A DNA stretch of 9,043 nucleotides from Verrucomicrobia bacterium UBA1727 (lineage in GTDB: Bacteria > Verrucomicrobiota > Kiritimatiellia > RFP12 > UBA1067), in assembly GCA_002315875.1 (NCBI GenBank), contig DCIL01000073.1, positions 8,737 through 17,779 on the forward strand, read 5' to 3'. The position numbers and the translations under genes are program-made. Within the stretch, counting starts at the first letter, position 1, and each line of letters begins with the position of its first letter. The notes beneath the pieces are model-generated. The model did not search any database. It was not told the DNA's origin and saw nothing but the letters and a program-made list of their open reading frames with translations. This document shows, piece by piece, positions 6,817-9,043 of the stretch.

Positions 6817-8048
6817 TTCTTAATCCTCTTCAACGACATCACGTTAAACAGATTAAGCGAATAGAACACCACCAACATCGTCACCACGCCCATATAGCCG
6901 AAGCCGAACTTGTCGGATACGAGAATCGCCGCCTGATTACCGGCGAGACCGGCAAAGCCCCACGCGGACAACACCGCACCATGTATCTTTGAGATATTGG
7001 TCATGCCATAATTATCGGCAAGGATCGCCGGGATGACGGAGAATCCAGCGCCGTAGCAAGCGTTGATGACCAGAAGCGCGAGGCCAATCATCATCGGATA
7101 GAACGACAGCGTCATAATGCCGATGGAGATCGAGAGGATGATGAGCAAGATGTTGATTCGGCGCGCGAGGCGGTCAGACCACCAAGCGAAAAGGAAACGT
7201 CCGCCGCCATTCATCAAACCGGAAAGCGCAATGACGGTAGTGATGAGGCCTTCGGAGTAGCCCACCGTGGGAGATTTCATCATCTGCTTGGCCAACGGAA
7301 TCAAACAGAGTCCGCACGAGATATTCAAAAACATAAAGAGCCACGAACGGACGAAGAACACGTCCTTAAAGAGCCGACGATAATGAAACTCAAGGGACGG
7401 GATGCCATGGCCGAAACTCTGCTGCTCGAGCTGGGGCTTCTTTAGCATAAACGCAGCGGCGAACATCGGAACGGCATAGAACGCGGCGAATACCAAGAAC
7501 ACCCGCGTAATGCCATAGGTCTCAAAGCCGCGCATATGAAACATCGCAAATGACATCTCCGACCCCCAGTGAATACCCTTGAAGAGGATGGTGGAGAGAG
7601 TGGAACCAAGACCGAAGGAGATAATCGGTAGCGCCGCCGCTATCGCCTTATGCTCATAAAACCAGAGCATCATCGTCTTTACCGGCGAAATATAGATGAT
7701 GCCGGTACCGGTACCGACTAGGAAGCCGTATCCAAGATAGATGAGGTAGAGATTCTGAAGGCGCACGCCGAGCTGGGTAACCAGCAGACCGGAAATGAAA
7801 AGCGAGGTTCCAATCAGCGTGGAAAGCCGGATGTTCCGCTCGACAATCTTACCAAAGAATGCAGCGCCCATCCCGAGGAAGAAGATACCGAGGGAAAAAG
7901 CGAATTGTACCTGCGCTTTCGTCACTGGATTCTCTGCCGTAGAGATATAAGACGCAATCCCATCGGAGAAATTGGTGAATGCATAAATTTGACCAACCGA
8001 AACCGCCAGCAAAAATGCCGGCAAAACCGCACGAAAGAATCTTCTCAT
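6813..8048 (-). CDS. MFS transporter, OFA (oxalate/formate antiporter) type
   Basis: A 411-residue inner-membrane protein with about twelve hydrophobic segments. OFA-type blocks are visible: SVGQIYAFTNF (17-27) in helix 1, FAFSLGIFFLGMGAAFFGKIVE (49-70), the helix 4 block GYGFLVGTGTGIIYISPVK (106-124) and GGGRFLFAWWSDRLARR (281-297). The last is the family's second-half loop motif. OFA members carry small carboxylates such as oxalate, formate or lactate. The substrate here cannot be read from sequence; beside a secreted glycosidase and near lactaldehyde metabolism, a fermentation acid or small sugar acid is conceivable. It is the first gene of a five-gene unit and directly follows a promoter, with no Shine-Dalgarno sequence. 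Its TGA overlaps the GH43 start. The C-terminus is short and basic (SLKRIKK). Confidence 0.88.
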   Translation of the reverse strand: MRRFFRAVLPAFLLAVSVGQIYAFTNFSDGIASYISTAENPVTKAQVQFAFSLGIFFLGMGAAFFGKIVERNIRLSTLIGTSLFISGLLVTQLGVRLQNLYLIYLGYGFLVGTGTGIIYISPVKTMMLWFYEHKAIAAALPIISFGLGSTLSTILFKGIHWGSEMSFAMFHMRGFETYGITRVFLVFAAFYAVPMFAAAFMLKKPQLEQQSFGHGIPSLEFHYRRLFKDVFFVRSWLFMFLNISCGLCLIPLAKQMMKSPTVGYSEGLITTVIALSGLMNGGGRFLFAWWSDRLARRINILLIILSISIGIMTLSFYPMMIGLALLVINACYGAGFSVIPAILADNYGMTNISKIHGAVLSAWGFAGLAGNQAAILVSDKFGFGYMGVVTMLVVFYSLNLFNVMSLKRIKK

Positions 8049-8056
8049 ATTTGAGT

Positions 8057-8086
8057 ATTATACCAAATTACCGTGCTCCCCCGCAA
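8057..8086 (-). promoter_or_regulatory. Promoter of the MFS-GH43-azlD-ligA-rpoN operon
   Basis: On the minus strand there is a perfect TATAAT (8062-8057) preceded by TGG, giving an extended -10. Eighteen bp upstream lies TTGCGG (8086-8081), a weak -35 with only the TTG conserved. The -10 ends 8 nt before the MFS ATG, so the mRNA should begin at or almost at the start codon. A small perfect inverted repeat, ACGCG-CTT-CGCGT (8086-8098), touches the -35 element and could be an operator or chance. No other strong promoter is seen before ligA or rpoN, so they probably depend on this one. Confidence 0.7.
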
Positions 8087-8209
8087 CGCGCTTCGCGTCA
8101 CCCAAGTCACCATACTGTAGATTCAATTCTCACGCTTGCGTTATTCTACAGCGTGAACTCATCGTGACAACACCGCTCGATAAAGGAGGCTTCAGATACA
8201 CGATGGTCT

Positions 8210-8255
8210 AATGTTCCCAAAGTTCCCACAATGTTCCCATGAGTTTGGGAACATT
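8210..8255. repeat. AATGTTCCC direct and inverted repeats, left cluster
   Basis: AATGTTCCC occurs at 8210-8218, as a one-mismatch copy AAAGTTCCC in exact tandem at 8219-8227, and again at 8230-8238. The inverted form GGGAACATT lies at 8247-8255. The last two belong to a perfect 11-bp hairpin, CAATGTTCCCA (8229-8239) / TGGGAACATTG (8246-8256), with a 6-nt loop. The hairpin is too long and exact to be likely by chance. It could be an RNA structure or a dimer binding site. Confidence 0.8.
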
Positions 8256-8267
8256 GGAATGAATTAT

Positions 8268-8305
8268 AAGAGAGAGAATATGTGTATTCTCTCTCTTTTT
8301 TCTTT
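8268..8305 (+). terminator. Rho-independent-type terminator on the plus strand
   Basis: AAGAGAGAGAATA (8268-8280) and TATTCTCTCTCTT (8285-8297) form a perfect 13-bp stem with a TGTG loop. A T-rich run (TTTTCTTT to 8305) follows directly on the plus strand. In the minus orientation the stem is followed by ATAATTC, without a T run, so it is a plus-strand signal. The stem is A/G-rich rather than GC-rich, which weakens it somewhat. No plus-strand gene is recognisable before it. Confidence 0.6.
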
Positions 8306-8326
8306 GCTTATCGTTCACTAATTTCC

Positions 8327-8408
8327 AATGTTCCCAATGTTCCCTCGTGAGCGCATAATTTCAAAGCCAACTGCAAATGTTTAGATGGGAATTGGGAATA
8401 TTGGGAAT
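8327..8408. repeat. AATGTTCCC / ATTGGGAAT repeats, right cluster
   Basis: Two tandem AATGTTCCC copies (8327-8335, 8336-8344) match the left cluster exactly. About 45 bp further on, the complementary sense appears: two tandem ATTGGGAAT copies (8391-8399, 8400-8408) preceded by GGGAATTGG. The period is 9 bp in both. The region between (8345-8390) is unremarkable. Confidence 0.75.
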
Positions 8409-8550
8409 ATTAGAATTTTTTCGGCAAAGTGGGAAAAAAAGTGCCTCTCAGGTCACTAACAGATATGGAGGGGCGAGCAAGTGCGGCGCGGAGGAACAGA
8501 GATCAAGAAGCGCTTCAAGGCCTTATGAGGAAGCGGCAGGGAGAGGGGAT

Positions 8551-8682
8551 GGGAAGCGTAACGCACCGAATTGGGAAACGTGACGTACCGGATTGGTAAG
8601 TCTGGCGCACCGGATTGGTTAGCGTGGCGTACCGGATTGGGAAGCCTGGCGTACCAGATTGGGAAGCGTGGCGTACCGGATT
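8551..8682. repeat. Tandem array, six exact 22-bp units
   Basis: The units are 8551-8572, 8573-8594, 8595-8616, 8617-8638, 8639-8660 and 8661-8682, all exactly 22 bp with no gap. The last unit equals the consensus; the others differ at about 4, 2, 4, 2 and 2 positions. Best-conserved parts are the unit's end, ACCGGATT (one or no change per copy), and the TTGGGAA created at unit junctions. There are no spacers, so this is not CRISPR. The length is not a multiple of three, so a coding repeat would have a 66-bp (22-aa) period. Iteron-like protein-binding array, minisatellite or repeat-expanded junk are all possible. Confidence 0.92.
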
Positions 8683-8827
8683 TGCCGTCCGAGGGGATCA
8701 AAATGGTGTCCATTGGTCCTTCTCGGGCGGCAAAATAACAAATAAAACAACATCGTGATCAGCGGAAGAGCGGTTACGATCACGGGCAAGAACCTATTGC
8801 CAGACAGCACGCAGAACGTTAAACTGC

Positions 8828-8860
8828 ACCGCCGCGGTAGGTTATCCCTGCCGCGGCGGT
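8828..8860. terminator. GC-rich hairpin downstream of pgk, probable terminator
   Basis: ACCGCCGCGG (8828-8837) and CCGCGGCGGT (8851-8860) are perfect complements, and inner bases extend the stem to a 5-nt loop (TTATC). It begins 31 bp beyond the pgk stop codon. Neither side has a strong T run: the plus side reads ATTTGTTATC and the minus side GCAGTTTAACG. One inner pair is a U-G wobble in plus-strand RNA but an A-C mismatch in minus-strand RNA. Position favours a pgk terminator, perhaps bidirectional. Confidence 0.65.
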
Positions 8861-8891
8861 ATTTGTTATCGGAATTGAACCGAACTTAGGA

Positions 8892-9043
8892 TTACTTCGC
8901 AGTAAGCGCAGCAACGCCAGGGAGAATCTTGCCCTCGAGGAACTCGAGAGAAGCGCCGCCACCGGTAGAGACGTGGCTCATCTCGGGAGCCTTGCCGCTC
9001 TTCTTCACCGCGCTGACAGAATCGCCGCCGCCGATGATCGAAG
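8892..9043 (-). CDS. pgk: Phosphoglycerate kinase, C-terminal 49 residues
   Basis: Only the end of the gene is in the window; its 5' part lies beyond the right edge. The peptide reads SIIGGGDSVSAVKKSG, then MSHVSTGGGASLEFLEGK and LPGVAAL, the hallmark C-terminal nucleotide-site and closing blocks of bacterial phosphoglycerate kinase. GGGDS and STGGGASLE belong to the ATP-binding C-domain. The enzyme transfers phosphate from 1,3-bisphosphoglycerate to ADP in glycolysis, in the cytoplasm. The stop is TAA (8892-8894). It is separated from the next gene on the same strand by the repeat region and a hairpin, so it is probably a separate transcription unit. Confidence 0.95.
   Translation of the reverse strand, partial: SIIGGGDSVSAVKKSGKAPEMSHVSTGGGASLEFLEGKILPGVAALTAK

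Larger units (their letters stand above)
8049..8891. other. 843-bp repeat-rich region without a convincing gene
   Basis: This stretch separates pgk from the MFS-to-rpoN operon. From low to high coordinates it holds the operon promoter, an interrupted inverted repeat CTGTAGA (8115-8121) / TCTACAG (8145-8151), a perfect Shine-Dalgarno-like AAAGGAGG on the plus strand (8182-8189), AATGTTCCC repeats and a hairpin, a plus-strand terminator-like hairpin, further ATTGGGAAT repeats, a 22-bp tandem array, a CGTGATC (8754-8760) / GATCACG (8778-8784) inverted repeat, and the GC hairpin behind pgk. Open frames of 44-85 codons cross it on both strands, but none has a good ribosome binding site, known motif or non-repetitive body. 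I see no tRNA, rRNA, transposase or CRISPR. Confidence 0.75.

Noticed and set aside
8465..8599. Plus-strand 44-codon frame beginning MEGRASAARRN
   Set aside because: No clear Shine-Dalgarno sequence at proper spacing, and the end runs into the repeat array; no known family recognised. Kept only as a low-probability small gene.
8551..8682. CRISPR array
   Set aside because: Units abut directly with no spacers, and no cas gene is present.
8456..8713. Minus-strand 85-codon frame through the 22-bp array
   Set aside because: Its sequence is mainly translated tandem repeat (22-aa period from 3 x 22 bp); several frames on both strands stay open across the array, so openness is no evidence of coding.
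8619..8810. Minus-strand 63-codon frame with one hydrophobic helix near its N-terminus
   Set aside because: GTG start without a ribosome binding site, and the second half is translated repeat. A small membrane peptide cannot be excluded but is not supported.
8049..8891. Chromosomal or plasmid origin of replication
   Set aside because: The tandem array and AT-rich stretch are suggestive, but no DnaA-box-like TTATNCACA cluster and no replication initiator gene were seen.

Overview
The window looks like a chromosomal segment of a Gram-negative, saccharolytic bacterium. All seven genes lie on the minus strand, so transcription runs from high to low coordinates. The gene set (NAD-dependent DNA ligase, a short sigma-54, a secreted GH43-type glycosidase, an L-rhamnose kinase and an L-lactaldehyde reductase) and the moderately high GC content suggest a carbohydrate-fermenting anaerobe. 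My guess is a member of the PVC group, perhaps a gut Kiritimatiellota/Lentisphaerota/Verrucomicrobiota relative. That assignment is inference only; no 16S or other marker phylogeny is available here.

Layout in transcription order: (1) 9043-8892, the last 49 codons of phosphoglycerate kinase (pgk). It is followed by a strong GC-rich hairpin at 8828-8860. (2) 8891-8049, an 843-bp stretch without a convincing gene but rich in short repeats. It holds a six-copy, exactly 22-bp tandem array, a field of AATGTTCCC / ATTGGGAAT repeats in both orientations, an 11-bp hairpin, and a terminator-like hairpin that points along the plus strand, where no gene is recognisable. (3) 8048-1819, a tightly packed five-gene unit: an OFA-type MFS transporter, a secreted GH43 glycosidase, an AzlD-like membrane protein carrying an ExbD/TolR-like C-terminal domain, ligA and rpoN. 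The first two junctions are 4-bp GTGA start/stop overlaps, and the next two gaps are 7 and 3 bp. (4) 1764-1, rhaB and the start of fucO, the kinase and the lactaldehyde-reducing step of L-rhamnose catabolism.

The rha/fuc genes convert L-rhamnulose to its 1-phosphate and, after aldolase cleavage encoded elsewhere, reduce L-lactaldehyde to 1,2-propanediol. The GH43 enzyme most resembles exo-beta-1,3-galactanases, so arabinogalactan-like plant glycan, which can carry rhamnose, is a plausible substrate source. The same operon also carries replication (ligA) and transcription (rpoN) functions, which is an odd combination.

The most notable points are: (a) both genes that sit directly behind a promoter (the MFS gene and rhaB) have an identical arrangement of TGN-TATAAT followed by exactly 8 nt and then ATG, with no Shine-Dalgarno sequence, which predicts leaderless mRNAs; (b) the AzlD-TolR-like fusion without an AzlC partner; (c) a LigA that appears to lack the distal part of its helix-hairpin-helix domain; (d) the repeat-rich intergenic region.
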